A DNA stretch of 41,239 nucleotides from contig NZ_SCTW01000156.1 of assembly GCF_004322395.1 (NCBI RefSeq), positions 1-41,239 on the forward strand. Reading direction: 5' to 3'. Positions 1 through 6,356 of the stretch are shown one piece after another (positions within the stretch are counted from its first letter, which is position 1; the number at the start of each line of letters is the position of its first letter). Position numbers and translations under genes: made by a program. A model generated the notes under the pieces. That model had not been told where the DNA came from, ran no database searches, and worked only from the letters and a program-made list of their open reading frames with translations. The stretch comes from Methylobacter sp. (GTDB taxonomy: Bacteria > Pseudomonadota > Gammaproteobacteria > Methylococcales > Methylomonadaceae).

Positions 1-21
1 GGGTTTGGTGGAGGTGATCAT
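1..21 (-). CDS. Partial CDS, leaderless start (first 7 codons)
   Basis: An ATG at 21 (reading M-I-T-S-T-K-P) runs off the left edge. There is no Shine-Dalgarno site. Instead a -10-like TATTCA lies exactly 5 nt before the ATG, the arrangement also seen before the genes starting at 4372 and 13430. Only the promoter context supports it, because the reading frame inside the window is too short to judge. Confidence 0.5.
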
Positions 22-26
22 GATTA

Positions 27-57
27 TGAATATGCCCAGACACCGGAAAACCGGCGG
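27..57 (-). promoter_or_regulatory. Leaderless promoter, copy 1 of the CCGCCGG/TATTCA family
   Basis: On the minus strand CCGCCGG (51-57) is followed after 18 bp by TATTCA (27-32), and an ATG starts 5 nt further on. CCGGTTTTCCGG in the spacer is self-complementary. The stop codon of the upstream gene is at 62-64, so the element fills the only gap here. Reading it as a promoter is inference from spacing and recurrence. Confidence 0.6.
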
Positions 58-61
58 TCCT

Positions 62-253
62 TCAGCCCTTGAGAGACATGATGAAAGAAGCGTAGCAGAA
101 CATAGCGAAAGCTAGGACGACCAGACCGACGATCCTGAAGAACAGCCTCAGGTAGCCGTGTCTGCAGTTGACGAGCCTGTACTCAGAGTCGTCAGAGAAG
201 TGGTTCGGGGCGAAGAACCAGACGAGACCGCTGCCGTCACAGCACTTAGGCAT
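62..253 (-). CDS. Small membrane protein, unknown function
   Basis: 63 residues. The start is the ATG at 253, which overlaps the stop of the upstream gene as TGATG; an in-frame upstream ATG at 298 would force a long overlap. The N-terminus has adjacent Cys residues (MPKCCDGSG), a short polar loop with CRHG follows, and one hydrophobic span of about 20 residues lies near the C-terminus (LFFRIVGLVVLAFAMFCYA). It is the last gene of its chain, immediately before the copy-1 promoter. No family recognised. Confidence 0.75.
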   Translation of the reverse strand: MPKCCDGSGLVWFFAPNHFSDDSEYRLVNCRHGYLRLFFRIVGLVVLAFAMFCYASFIMSLKG

Positions 254-495
254 CAGCAGCTCAGGAGCCAGTGCCTTCTGGTTCTGTCTTGCTCGCACGT
301 GTGAGGGTTGGCCTCACCGGTCTTGAAAGCCTCGTCGTGCACCTTCCAGCGGTGCTGGATGCCTGTCGGGTTCTTCATGTTGGCCAGAGACTCCACGTCC
401 TCTTGCAGCTTGATGTCGGTGCAGACGGACATGAAGCAGAGGCCCTTCGCGTAGACTACGAAACGCTCGTCACTGATTCTGCTCAGGTTCAGCAT
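253..495 (-). CDS. Hypothetical protein, 80 aa
   Basis: The start is the ATG at 495, preceded by GAGGAGGAAAGG; the frame stays open upstream to 579 but that part is antisense-like. It overlaps the end of the gene at 489. The protein is polar, with an early segment GLCFMSVCTDIK and a His/Cys/Arg-rich tail (HTCEQDRTRRHWLLSC). No recognised domain. Confidence 0.7.
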   Translation of the reverse strand: MLNLSRISDERFVVYAKGLCFMSVCTDIKLQEDVESLANMKNPTGIQHRWKVHDEAFKTGEANPHTCEQDRTRRHWLLSC

Positions 496-650
496 CTTCC
501 TTTCCTCCTCGACTTGTGCTTGTCGGATCTGGGCTGCTTGGTCGCGTTCTCCTTGGCGTGCGGAGGGCAGATGTCGCACCTGAGCACGCGCTTGAGGTGC
601 TTCCTCTTGATCGTCTTCGGGTCCGTCTCGAACTTGTTCTGCCTAGGCAC
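489..650 (-). CDS. Small basic protein with a CxxC motif, 53 aa
   Basis: A GTG start at 650 sits behind GGAGGGAAG. The protein is very Lys/Arg-rich (KTIKRKHLKRVLRCDIC, then DKHKSRRKGRC). A CDICPPH motif could bind zinc, but only one CxxC pair is present. Nucleic-acid binding is plausible from charge only. It overlaps both neighbours by 7 to 8 bases. Confidence 0.65.
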   Translation of the reverse strand: MPRQNKFETDPKTIKRKHLKRVLRCDICPPHAKENATKQPRSDKHKSRRKGRC

Positions 651-870
651 CTTCCCTCCAGACGCGGTCGATCTCGCTGGCGATCTTCTTGTTGCAGTTG
701 AAGAGCAGCTTCTCGAAGATGTTCTTGTCGTCACCGGTGCAGACCGGAGTGAGCTTCGAGACTGGCAGGCCGAAAGCTCCAGTACCTGTGACGACGAGCT
801 TCTGCTTGATCGTGCTGCCGCAGGCCGGGCATCTCCTGACCTTCGACTGCGCTTCTTCTCTCGTGCTCAT
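643..870 (-). CDS. Zinc-ribbon-like small protein, 75 aa
   Basis: An ATG start at 870 overlaps the upstream stop (ATGA). An N-terminal CPACGS knuckle is followed by two further Cys residues (TPVCTGDD and FNCNKK), enough for a four-Cys zinc site. The C-terminal half is helical and charged. No specific family is assigned; partners are unknown. Confidence 0.75.
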   Translation of the reverse strand: MSTREEAQSKVRRCPACGSTIKQKLVVTGTGAFGLPVSKLTPVCTGDDKNIFEKLLFNCNKKIASEIDRVWREGA

Positions 871-1025
871 CTGCGTCGAGCCTCCCTGGCTTCCTTCTGG
901 TTGATGCCACCGTAGTGCCTGTCAGCGTAGCCCTGTTCACAGATCTCTTCGATCAACGAGTCGCGCGGCCTGAGGTAAGGCCCGTACCAGACGAGGTAGC
1001 AGTCGTCAAGCTTGTGGCGTTTCAC
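867..1025 (-). CDS. Hypothetical protein, 52 aa
   Basis: A GTG start at 1025 overlaps the upstream TGA (GTGA), and the stop at 867 overlaps the next ATG (ATGA), so both ends fit the operon rule exactly. The sequence starts MKRHKLDDCYLVWYGPYLRP and ends in an Arg/Glu-rich helix. It fills what would otherwise be a 150-base gap. No family recognised. Confidence 0.8.
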   Translation of the reverse strand: MKRHKLDDCYLVWYGPYLRPRDSLIEEICEQGYADRHYGGINQKEAREARRR

Positions 1026-1252
1026 TTGATCTCAAGCAGGTCCTTGATCGACCTGCGCAGTCTGCCCTCTGCGATGCTAGTCACCTCTGAGACCAGCCTC
1101 ATGAGCAGCTGCTTCTGCTTCTTCGGGATCTCGCGGTAGCGACGGGCAGGGACCTTGACGCTCCTGCTGAGAGACTTGAAGTACCTGTCTTCGTACTTCA
1201 GGTCGACGACTTTGCCGTCTTCGATGAACGGAGTGATGCGATCGATCTTCAT
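1022..1252 (-). CDS. Hypothetical basic protein, 76 aa
   Basis: An ATG at 1252 overlaps the upstream stop. It begins MKIDRITPFIEDGKVVDLKYEDRY and has a Lys/Arg-rich middle (VPARRYREIPKKQKQ) and a helical C-terminus. No cysteines, no membrane span, no recognised motif. Confidence 0.75.
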   Translation of the reverse strand: MKIDRITPFIEDGKVVDLKYEDRYFKSLSRSVKVPARRYREIPKKQKQLLMRLVSEVTSIAEGRLRRSIKDLLEIK

Positions 1253-1455
1253 TCGTCGTCTCCCTGCTTCGCCTTGATGTCCTGCTCGAGGCAGTGCATC
1301 TTCATCTCGATGTCGCTGCGGAGCTCCTTGAGCCTCTCCAGGGTCTCATCAGGAGAGACAGACGTGTCCGAGAACACGGCGTCGATCGCGTCTGTGGCTG
1401 CTTGCTCGACGTCTGAGACTTCGATCCCTTTCGACTTCGGTTTCTTCTTCGCCAT
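1249..1455 (-). CDS. Hypothetical charged helical protein, 68 aa
   Basis: The start is the ATG at 1455 behind GGAGGTAGC, a strong Shine-Dalgarno, 8 bases after the upstream TAG. The N-terminus is Lys-rich (MAKKKPKSKG); the rest is acidic and predicted helical, with one His/Cys pair (MHCLEQ). No family recognised. Confidence 0.75.
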   Translation of the reverse strand: MAKKKPKSKGIEVSDVEQAATDAIDAVFSDTSVSPDETLERLKELRSDIEMKMHCLEQDIKAKQGDDE

Positions 1456-1463
1456 GCTACCTC

Positions 1464-1679
1464 CTACTCGTTGATCCTGATGAAGTCGACTCCGACGATC
1501 TCGACGGCCGGCAGACCGAACTGCTTGCACAGCGCCTTACCGACCTTGACGAAGGCGGCCTTGACCTTGAGGCCGTCGAGAGTCTCCTCCGGCAGGTAGG
1601 CGACCGACGTGCCGATCTGCCGGCTGAAGCACTTGTCTGACGGCTTGGGCTTGACTCTGACTTCGAGGTTCTTGCTCAT
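1464..1679 (-). CDS. Hypothetical protein, 71 aa
   Basis: An ATG start at 1679 overlaps the upstream stop. A beta-rich N-terminus (MSKNLEVRVKPKPSDKCF) is followed by a helix and a C-terminal VEIVGVDFIRINE strand. It ends in TAG and is followed by a short gap holding the Shine-Dalgarno of the next gene. Function unknown. Confidence 0.75.
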   Translation of the reverse strand: MSKNLEVRVKPKPSDKCFSRQIGTSVAYLPEETLDGLKVKAAFVKVGKALCKQFGLPAVEIVGVDFIRINE

Positions 1680-2023
1680 TTGAGCAGCTCCTTCGCCTCT
1701 CGGTAGAGGTCGTTGGCCCAGGCGACTTCCTTGGGCGTCTTGGCCTTGTTGACGTGGGCCTCAGCAGCGAGCATGTCGACCGTCTCCTCCAGCTTGGTCT
1801 TGTTGAAGATCAAGTGGTTCTCCTGGTACAGCCGAGTCAGGAACTGGATCTTCGTGGTCAGCCCGGCACACATCATCGCCCTCGGCGCGTTGACGACTAC
1901 GTTGCAGTTGAGGCCGTCGCAGTTCATGACCTCTTCGCAAGTGTAGCCCCCGGACTGCTCGAGGAAGGTTCGGTACTTCTCCATCCAGCTCGGCATCGTC
2001 CACTTCTTCGTCGCGGTCTTCAC
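1676..2023 (-). CDS. Hypothetical protein, 115 aa, Cys-containing
   Basis: A GTG start at 2023 overlaps the upstream TGA. The N-terminal half has four cysteines (YTCEEVMNCDGLNC and MMCAG); the C-terminal half is helical (NKTKLEETVDMLAAEAHVNK). Whether the cysteines bind metal cannot be told from sequence. No family recognised. Confidence 0.75.
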   Translation of the reverse strand: MKTATKKWTMPSWMEKYRTFLEQSGGYTCEEVMNCDGLNCNVVVNAPRAMMCAGLTTKIQFLTRLYQENHLIFNKTKLEETVDMLAAEAHVNKAKTPKEVAWANDLYREAKELLK

Positions 2024-2235
2024 AGTGACCTCCTGGCCTTCACCTTGACCTCGCCGTAGCGGGCCTTAAAGGCCTTCTTGTTTTCGTCCAAGAACTTCTG
2101 CGCCTTCTCTTTCGAGTCCCACGGCGTCTCAGAGCCGAACAGGTGGCTGCCGTGGAAGTTCGGGTCGGTCGCGCTGCAAGAGATCGAGATGAAGCACTTG
2201 CTCCTCACAGACCAGATTCCCCAGATCGGTATCAT
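2020..2235 (-). CDS. Hypothetical protein, 71 aa
   Basis: An ATG at 2235 overlaps the upstream stop. It begins MIPIWGIWSVRSKCFISIS and ends in a basic helix (DENKKAFKARYGEVKVKARR). The segment WDSKEKAQKFLDENKK resembles the C-terminal helix of many small phage proteins of unknown role. Confidence 0.75.
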   Translation of the reverse strand: MIPIWGIWSVRSKCFISISCSATDPNFHGSHLFGSETPWDSKEKAQKFLDENKKAFKARYGEVKVKARRSL

Positions 2236-2522
2236 GGCTCCTCCACTCCCATTGCCTGCCCCATCGTGAAAGCGCCCTTACCCCAACCCTTAGGGTAGAG
2301 GGTCTTGAGCGTATAGATCCCCTTGGCGTCTCTCTCGGTCACTGCCACGATCTTCTTGCCCTTGAACTCGAGCTCCCAGTGCTGGCCGTTGATGTATGAC
2401 TGCTCCTTGATCAGCTCTGCACCACCTCGGCCGATCTTGGCCAGGATCCAGCCTATCTCTGGCGTCGTGATGACGAGGTTGTACCGCTCTTTCGCGACCC
2501 TCTTGATGTGCTCAGCGCTCAC
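2232..2522 (-). CDS. Hypothetical protein, 96 aa
   Basis: A GTG start at 2522 overlaps the upstream TGA. An N-terminal helix-turn region (EHIKRVAKERYNLVITTPEIGWIL) is followed by beta strands (WELEFKGKKIVAVTER). The N-terminus could be a small helical DNA-binding fold, but this is a guess from secondary-structure pattern. Confidence 0.75.
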   Translation of the reverse strand: MSAEHIKRVAKERYNLVITTPEIGWILAKIGRGGAELIKEQSYINGQHWELEFKGKKIVAVTERDAKGIYTLKTLYPKGWGKGAFTMGQAMGVEEP

Positions 2523-2788
2523 AGGATGATCCTCGAGATGGCCTGTGCGAGCCCTGCCGGTGTGGTGGCCTGCAGCTCCTTGAGCGCCTTCTCAGTGACC
2601 TCGTCGGCGTCGACGAACCTGAGGCTCTTGACCGCGGCGTCCAGAGTGGTCTCGTCGTCGAGCAGCGAGTACATGGCTGGAGAGACGACGAGCGTGTAGC
2701 TCTTCTTGGACAGGATCGCTCTCTTGGCGTCGGTCATGCCGACGTCGACTATCACGTCGAGCTGGCCGTAGTCGGTCTCGATCTTCAT
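2519..2788 (-). CDS. Hypothetical protein, 89 aa
   Basis: An ATG at 2788 overlaps the upstream stop. Alternating strand and helix segments, no cysteines, acidic overall (LLDDETTLDAAVKSL). No family recognised. The chain of overlaps on both sides supports expression as part of the operon. Confidence 0.75.
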   Translation of the reverse strand: MKIETDYGQLDVIVDVGMTDAKRAILSKKSYTLVVSPAMYSLLDDETTLDAAVKSLRFVDADEVTEKALKELQATTPAGLAQAISRIIL

Positions 2789-2958
2789 TTGAGCCCCTCG
2801 AGCAGCACGATCCTCTTACCGCCTTCCACGTCGAGCGCAATGGTGGTCAAGGGCGAGGTCAGCGGGTAGGGCTGCCTGGCGTCGACCCAGACTTGCACGT
2901 GGAGCTCGTCATCGTCGTTCGCGAGCTCGATCCACTTCTTGAGGTCCTTGACCTTCAT
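2785..2958 (-). CDS. Hypothetical protein, 57 aa
   Basis: An ATG at 2958 overlaps the upstream stop. The pattern KVKDLKKWIELANDDDELHV followed by short beta strands resembles a common small phage protein type in which a short helix ending 'DD.EV' leads into strands, but I cannot name a family. Confidence 0.75.
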   Translation of the reverse strand: MKVKDLKKWIELANDDDELHVQVWVDARQPYPLTSPLTTIALDVEGGKRIVLLEGLK

Positions 2959-3176
2959 GCTAGCCTCCTGAGCTGAGCCTCGATCTGCTCTCCCATGCAC
3001 TCCCAGTGCTGGGAGTCCTTCCAATTATGATCTGTGGCGACGCGTCCCAGGTAGCGGTTCTTGGCGAAATCGAAGAGGTCACTCCAGCCGCCTTTGCACA
3101 ACCTGCCGCCGCGAGGGCCAGAGTGGTCGAGGATGTGGTAACGCTGAGCTCTCCTGAGGATCGCCTTGACGTTCAT
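2955..3176 (-). CDS. Hypothetical protein, 73 aa
   Basis: An ATG at 3176 overlaps the stop of the 399-residue zinc protein. Rich in Arg, His and Trp, with Cys in GGRLCKGGW and HWECMGEQ. No recognised fold. It should be co-transcribed from the promoter at 4378-4407. Confidence 0.75.
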   Translation of the reverse strand: MNVKAILRRAQRYHILDHSGPRGGRLCKGGWSDLFDFAKNRYLGRVATDHNWKDSQHWECMGEQIEAQLRRLA

Positions 3177-4372
3177 GCTGCGACCTCCTTAGGCTTCTTG
3201 ATCCTCTTCTGCTTGGGCTGTCGGCAGCGAGCGAGGACAGTGCTCTTCTTGCCCTCCTTGTCCCTGTGGTCCTTGATCGTGGCGGCGACCAGGTGGGTGG
3301 AGCCGGGCTCGGGGTTCCAGGCAGCGGTGAATGTGACGAACTCCCTGCCGTCCTTGTCCCTCATGGAGATGACGGTCTTGGGGCCGTAGAGCTCGGAGAC
3401 GTATGGCCGAGCGGTCTTGACAGTGAGCTCCAGGACGACCTTGTCGCCGGGCTTGCCGTAGTGCTCTTCGAGGCGAGGCTCGGTCTCCTTGGGCTTGAGC
3501 ATGTCCATGTGCCTCATGTAGGCCTGGACTGTGCTGGCGAGGATGCCGAGCTGGCGGAAGGTGACGTAGGGGCTGCGGTTGGCGACGCCCAGATTCATCA
3601 GGTACTCGCTGCCGGTCGTGGGCAGCTCCTTGGCCCAGGCTGAAGCGGCTGCCGCCATCTCGAGAGCAGCTGGCGTGATCTCGACGAGCTGGACCATGCT
3701 GCGACCGCTGCGTAGCTCGACGGGCATCCTCATCGGGAACATGGACCAGTACGCGATGGTCTTGGTCGGTGTCCGGAAGGCTTTGGTGGAGATGAAGCCG
3801 TACTGGATGGTGTGGCTAGCAGCGTAGGTCAGGTACTCAGCGGTGCTGAAGTGCTCGAGCTGGCCTGCTCCTCCGTTGTACTGGCCGACCTTCTTCTCTA
3901 GGGCGAAGAGGCTCTGCATGTAGGAAGCGATGGCTCTAGGGTCGGCGTGCCCCAGGAAGTCCTTGATGCAGCCGGAGCCGACCATCTTGTACTCGCCAGA
4001 GTCGTGCCTGACGAGGTAGTGCTCGGTGCGATCCCTCTTGACCCTGCAGTGGTCGCAGCGCTGGGTCTGGGTGCGCTGCTCTACTGGGAGCGTGGTGCCG
4101 GGGACGAGAGCGAACGTGCACTCCTTGTCGAGGAAGTCGACTCTGGCAGCGAAGGTCCAGCCAGAGAACTTGGGAGCTTCGCCCTCGAGCATGACCAGAG
4201 CGTACTCGACGAGCCCGGCTCCGAGGTTCATGACGTGCTCAGAGTGGAGCTCGAAGCGAGGCAGCGGAGCTCCCACCTTGGTGGCCTTCTTGGAGAGCTG
4301 CTCGAGCTTGCTCTTGAGCTTCTCGAGGTTCTCTGAGGGGAGGAGGTAGGTGTTGCTGGGTGTGGCTTCCAT
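3173..4372 (-). CDS. Phage zinc-domain protein, 399 aa, leaderless start
   Basis: The start is the ATG at 4372, not the longer open frame to 4432: a TAATCA box lies 5 nt before it and no Shine-Dalgarno is present. A helical N-terminus (residues 12-30) precedes a Cys motif CDHC at 106-109 and GSGCIKDFLG with C135, a zinc-domain signature I associate with conserved phage and plasmid proteins of unknown role. The C-terminal part (about 315-385) is beta-rich and OB-fold-like, ending in a Lys/Arg tail, so nucleic-acid binding is plausible. It is the largest gene of the left third and first gene of its transcription unit. Confidence 0.9.
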   Translation of the reverse strand: MEATPSNTYLLPSENLEKLKSKLEQLSKKATKVGAPLPRFELHSEHVMNLGAGLVEYALVMLEGEAPKFSGWTFAARVDFLDKECTFALVPGTTLPVEQRTQTQRCDHCRVKRDRTEHYLVRHDSGEYKMVGSGCIKDFLGHADPRAIASYMQSLFALEKKVGQYNGGAGQLEHFSTAEYLTYAASHTIQYGFISTKAFRTPTKTIAYWSMFPMRMPVELRSGRSMVQLVEITPAALEMAAAASAWAKELPTTGSEYLMNLGVANRSPYVTFRQLGILASTVQAYMRHMDMLKPKETEPRLEEHYGKPGDKVVLELTVKTARPYVSELYGPKTVISMRDKDGREFVTFTAAWNPEPGSTHLVAATIKDHRDKEGKKSTVLARCRQPKQKRIKKPKEVAA

Positions 4373-4373
4373 G

Positions 4374-4568
4374 CTAATGATTAGCCGGAAGACCGGTAAA
4401 CCGGCGGCCCCAAGAGAGCTCCCAGGTCTCAAGGCCAGAGAGGAGGACCCTCACTAGGTCTCCGTCGTCCTCCTTGATGACGTCCTCGTAGCACTCGTGG
4501 GCCTCGACGATCGTCTCGAAGTCCTTGTGGAAGATGCCCTTGAGGTGGAACAGAGTGACTCTGTACAC
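4374..4568 (-). CDS. Hypothetical protein, 64 aa, 3' end overlaps a promoter
   Basis: A GTG start at 4568 follows the upstream stop by 15 bases. The Shine-Dalgarno is weak; TAATAT sits 4 nt before the GTG, so this may be another near-leaderless start. The protein is MYRVTLFHLKGIFHKDFE-like with an acidic middle. Its last ten or so residues are encoded by the promoter element for the next gene, so the tail sequence is constrained by DNA function. Confidence 0.6.
   Translation of the reverse strand: MYRVTLFHLKGIFHKDFETIVEAHECYEDVIKEDDGDLVRVLLSGLETWELSWGRRFTGLPANH
4378..4407 (-). promoter_or_regulatory. Leaderless promoter, copy 2 of the CCGCCGG/TATTCA family
   Basis: CCGCCGG (4401-4407), 17 bp spacer, TAATCA (4378-4383), then 5 nt and the ATG at 4372. 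The element lies inside the last codons of the 64-residue gene upstream. The spacer again contains inverted CCGG units. Confidence 0.65.
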
Positions 4569-4583
4569 CCTGATATTAGGAGA

Positions 4584-4814
4584 TCAGGAGCAGAACAGCA
4601 GGGTGCAGCTGCAGATGCCGGTCTTCTCGTTGATGGCCTTGCACTTGCAGGTGTTGCAGCCGTCCTTCAGCTCGTAGAGCTCTCCTGGCTTCCTCTTCGG
4701 CGGTATGTGCTCGTAGACGCCCTCGGGCCAGTCGAAGTTGGGGTCTCCCGGTTGCGGGATGAACGACTTGTTGGCGCAGCCGGTGAGGAAGGCGACGAGG
4801 AGCAGGAACCTCAC
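4584..4814 (-). CDS. Phage-encoded lipoprotein, Cys-rich C-terminus
   Basis: A GTG start at 4814 overlaps the upstream stop. A short signal peptide ends in a textbook lipobox, LTGC (MRFLLLVAFLTGCANK), so the mature protein should be lipid-anchored at Cys13. The mature part is Pro-rich and ends with a cluster of seven cysteines (GCNTCKCKA ... GICSCTLLFC) that could form disulphides outside the cytoplasm. Phage lipoproteins often act in superinfection exclusion or lysis (spanin-type); which applies here is unknown. The next gene downstream begins a possible new leader. Confidence 0.85.
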   Translation of the reverse strand: MRFLLLVAFLTGCANKSFIPQPGDPNFDWPEGVYEHIPPKRKPGELYELKDGCNTCKCKAINEKTGICSCTLLFCS

Positions 4815-5161
4815 TTCTTCTTGTACTCGGCCATGATCTTCTCGAGCTCTTTCGGGTCGATGAAGACCGTCCAGGTCATCTCGCCGCAGGCGAAGACGTT
4901 GGGAGCGATCTTCTCGACGAGCTCGACCTCCCTCTCCCAGTCGAATGTGCTGACGATGATCTTCTGGCCGAACTTCTCATGGAGTGCGTCCCAGGCCAAG
5001 TCCTCCTCAGGGCTGTCGCTCTCGGAGTTGACGGCGATGTGGCTCTGCGGGACCTTCATGAAGTTGGCCTTATCAGGGCCGGGGCTGACCTCGCCTTGGA
5101 CATCGAGCCACTCGTCCCTGGTCTGGAAGGTCCCTTTCTTCGCCGACTTGGTCCAGGTCAT
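4811..5161 (-). CDS. WTK-tag protein, 116 aa
   Basis: An ATG at 5161 overlaps the upstream stop. The N-terminus MTWTKSAKKG shares the tag M-x-W-T-K-[KS]-A with the genes starting at 5487 and 5992. The body has an acidic first half (SESDSPEEDLAWDALHEKFG) and beta strands near the end. Function unknown; the shared tag suggests a common destination or processing step. Confidence 0.8.
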   Translation of the reverse strand: MTWTKSAKKGTFQTRDEWLDVQGEVSPGPDKANFMKVPQSHIAVNSESDSPEEDLAWDALHEKFGQKIIVSTFDWEREVELVEKIAPNVFACGEMTWTVFIDPKELEKIMAEYKKK

Positions 5162-5487
5162 TTCTTCTTCCCCTTGCTCTTCGCCTCGCTGATCCTCTCG
5201 ACGGTCTTCCAGGCGTTCTTCAAGTAGTCGTAGATCTCATCCACGTCGGCGTGGAGGTCTTCGATGCCCTCAGCTTCGCCGTTGCGGATCTGATCGAACA
5301 GGGTGGCCGCCGTGTCGTGCGCCTCGAGGACCTGATCCTTGAGCTTCTGGAGCTCAGCGGGCGCGTCGTACTTCATGTCAGCGGTCTTCTGGGGAGGGCA
5401 CTTGCAGTTCGCCTTGGTGTTGTCGCAGCCGTCGCAGTAGGGCTCTCCGGGGACGCTCGGGCCGTTGGCTTTCTTTGTCCAGCTCAT
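5158..5487 (-). CDS. WTK-tag protein with CxxC-rich segment, 109 aa
   Basis: An ATG at 5487 (ATGA overlap). N-terminus MSWTKKANGP carries the shared tag. Residues about 18-31 hold four cysteines (CDGCDNTKANCKC), a likely small zinc site. The C-terminal two thirds are helical and acidic (LKDQVLEAHDTAATLFDQI), ending Lys-rich. No family recognised. Confidence 0.8.
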   Translation of the reverse strand: MSWTKKANGPSVPGEPYCDGCDNTKANCKCPPQKTADMKYDAPAELQKLKDQVLEAHDTAATLFDQIRNGEAEGIEDLHADVDEIYDYLKNAWKTVERISEAKSKGKKK

Positions 5488-5681
5488 GGTGTCTCCGTTC
5501 CGGCTGTCTTGGTCCAGGACGACTTCTTGTGCTGCTTCAAGAGGCTGAGGCCGTTGCAGATGTCGCACTTCGGGTGAGGGCCGCTGAGCTTGCCGTCGTG
5601 AGAGTCGCACTTGCCGTTCGGAGCGTACTTCCTGGCCATCTCCATGAGCTCCTTCTCACGGCCTTCTGTCCACTTGCTCAT
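5484..5681 (-). CDS. Cys-containing protein, 65 aa, WTK tag at its C-terminus
   Basis: The ATG at 5681 overlaps the upstream stop as TGATG. Begins MSKWTEGREKELME; the middle has GKCDSH and KCDICNG, a possible zinc site. It ends with SSWTKTAGTETP, a copy of the tag that starts its three neighbours, encoded directly before the next gene's own copy. This looks like a local duplication or fusion of the leader segment. Confidence 0.8.
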   Translation of the reverse strand: MSKWTEGREKELMEMARKYAPNGKCDSHDGKLSGPHPKCDICNGLSLLKQHKKSSWTKTAGTETP

Positions 5682-5992
5682 CAGAAGGTCTTCCCGGACT
5701 TGGCGTCGGCGAGCTGCTGCTCCCAGTCCCAGGTGAGCTCCTCGAGCTCGCCCTTCGAGATCGCCTCTCTGATCTCATCGGCGGGAGCGCTGTCCATCTT
5801 CTGGAGGCGCTTCTCGATCTCCTTGTCCATGATCTTCAGGATCTCCTTGGCGACGGCGAGATCCTTCTTGATCATCGCGGCCTGCTCCTTGGCCTCGGCC
5901 TTCTCTTCCTTGGTCATCTGGCGCTTGATGTTCTGATCCTCGCGCTGAGCGAGAGGTCCGGGAGCGTCGTCGGCTTTCTTGGTCCAGGGCAT
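5681..5992 (-). CDS. WTK-tag helical protein, 103 aa
   Basis: The ATG at 5992 follows GGAGGAGATCAA, a strong Shine-Dalgarno; this is the first gene after the tRNA. N-terminus MPWTKKADDAPG carries the tag. The rest is a long charged helix or coiled coil (TKEEKAEAKEQAAMIKKDL onward) ending with a Trp-containing segment. No family recognised. Confidence 0.85.
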   Translation of the reverse strand: MPWTKKADDAPGPLAQREDQNIKRQMTKEEKAEAKEQAAMIKKDLAVAKEILKIMDKEIEKRLQKMDSAPADEIREAISKGELEELTWDWEQQLADAKSGKTF

Positions 5993-6022
5993 TTGATCTC
6001 CTCCGATCGACAAAGTAAATCT

Positions 6023-6094
6023 AGCCCACGCGGAGAATCGAACTCCGGACACGCAGTTTACAAAACTGCTGTTCTACCACTGAACTACGCGGGC
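6023..6094 (-). tRNA. tRNA-Thr (anticodon UGU)
   Basis: All arms fold: acceptor GCCCGCG/CGTGGGC (one G-U pair), D stem GTTC/GAAC, anticodon stem GCAGT/ACTGC with loop TTTGTAA (anticodon TGT), T stem CGGAG/CTCCG with loop TTCGATT, discriminator T. CCA is not encoded (AGA follows). It lies one base after the stop of the upstream gene and about 30 bases before the next ATG, so it must be cut out of the polycistronic transcript. It reads the Thr codon ACA. Confidence 0.95.
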
Positions 6095-6095
6095 G

Positions 6096-6356
6096 TCAGT
6101 CTAAGAGAATCCGCTTCTCTGGAGGCAGAGAGCAGATGGCGATGTCGATCCTCTTCCGGTAGAGAGGGATCGGGCCTGAGAGCCACCGAGTCCAGCGGAG
6201 CACCTCGATGGGCAGAACCACCGCGCCGACCTTGAGCAGACCCTTGATGAGGATGAGCCGGGTCCAGATCTCGACGCTGATCATCCAGTGGACGACAGGC
6301 AGCATGATCCTGCTGACGATCACGAGCTCTTCAGGTTCAGCCGAGCTCGTCGACAT
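6096..6356 (-). CDS. Small membrane protein, 86 aa
   Basis: The start is placed at the ATG at 6356, behind AGGAGG with a 4-nt spacer, which overlaps the end of the upstream gene by about 20 bases. After a polar N-terminus (MSTSSAEPEEL) come two hydrophobic stretches (IVSRIMLPVVHWMISVEIW and LLKVGAVVLPIEVL), then a basic tail. It ends one base before the tRNA-Thr. Function unknown. Confidence 0.7.
   Translation of the reverse strand: MSTSSAEPEELVIVSRIMLPVVHWMISVEIWTRLILIKGLLKVGAVVLPIEVLRWTRWLSGPIPLYRKRIDIAICSLPPEKRILLD

Noticed and set aside
271-915. A 214-codon plus-strand frame near the left edge.
   Set aside because: It runs across four minus-strand genes that obey the overlap rule; composition is shadow-like.
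4373-4432. N-terminal extension of the 399-residue zinc protein (start at 4432).
   Set aside because: The extra 20 residues are encoded by the promoter element and upstream gene; the ATG at 4372 fits the 5-nt leaderless geometry.
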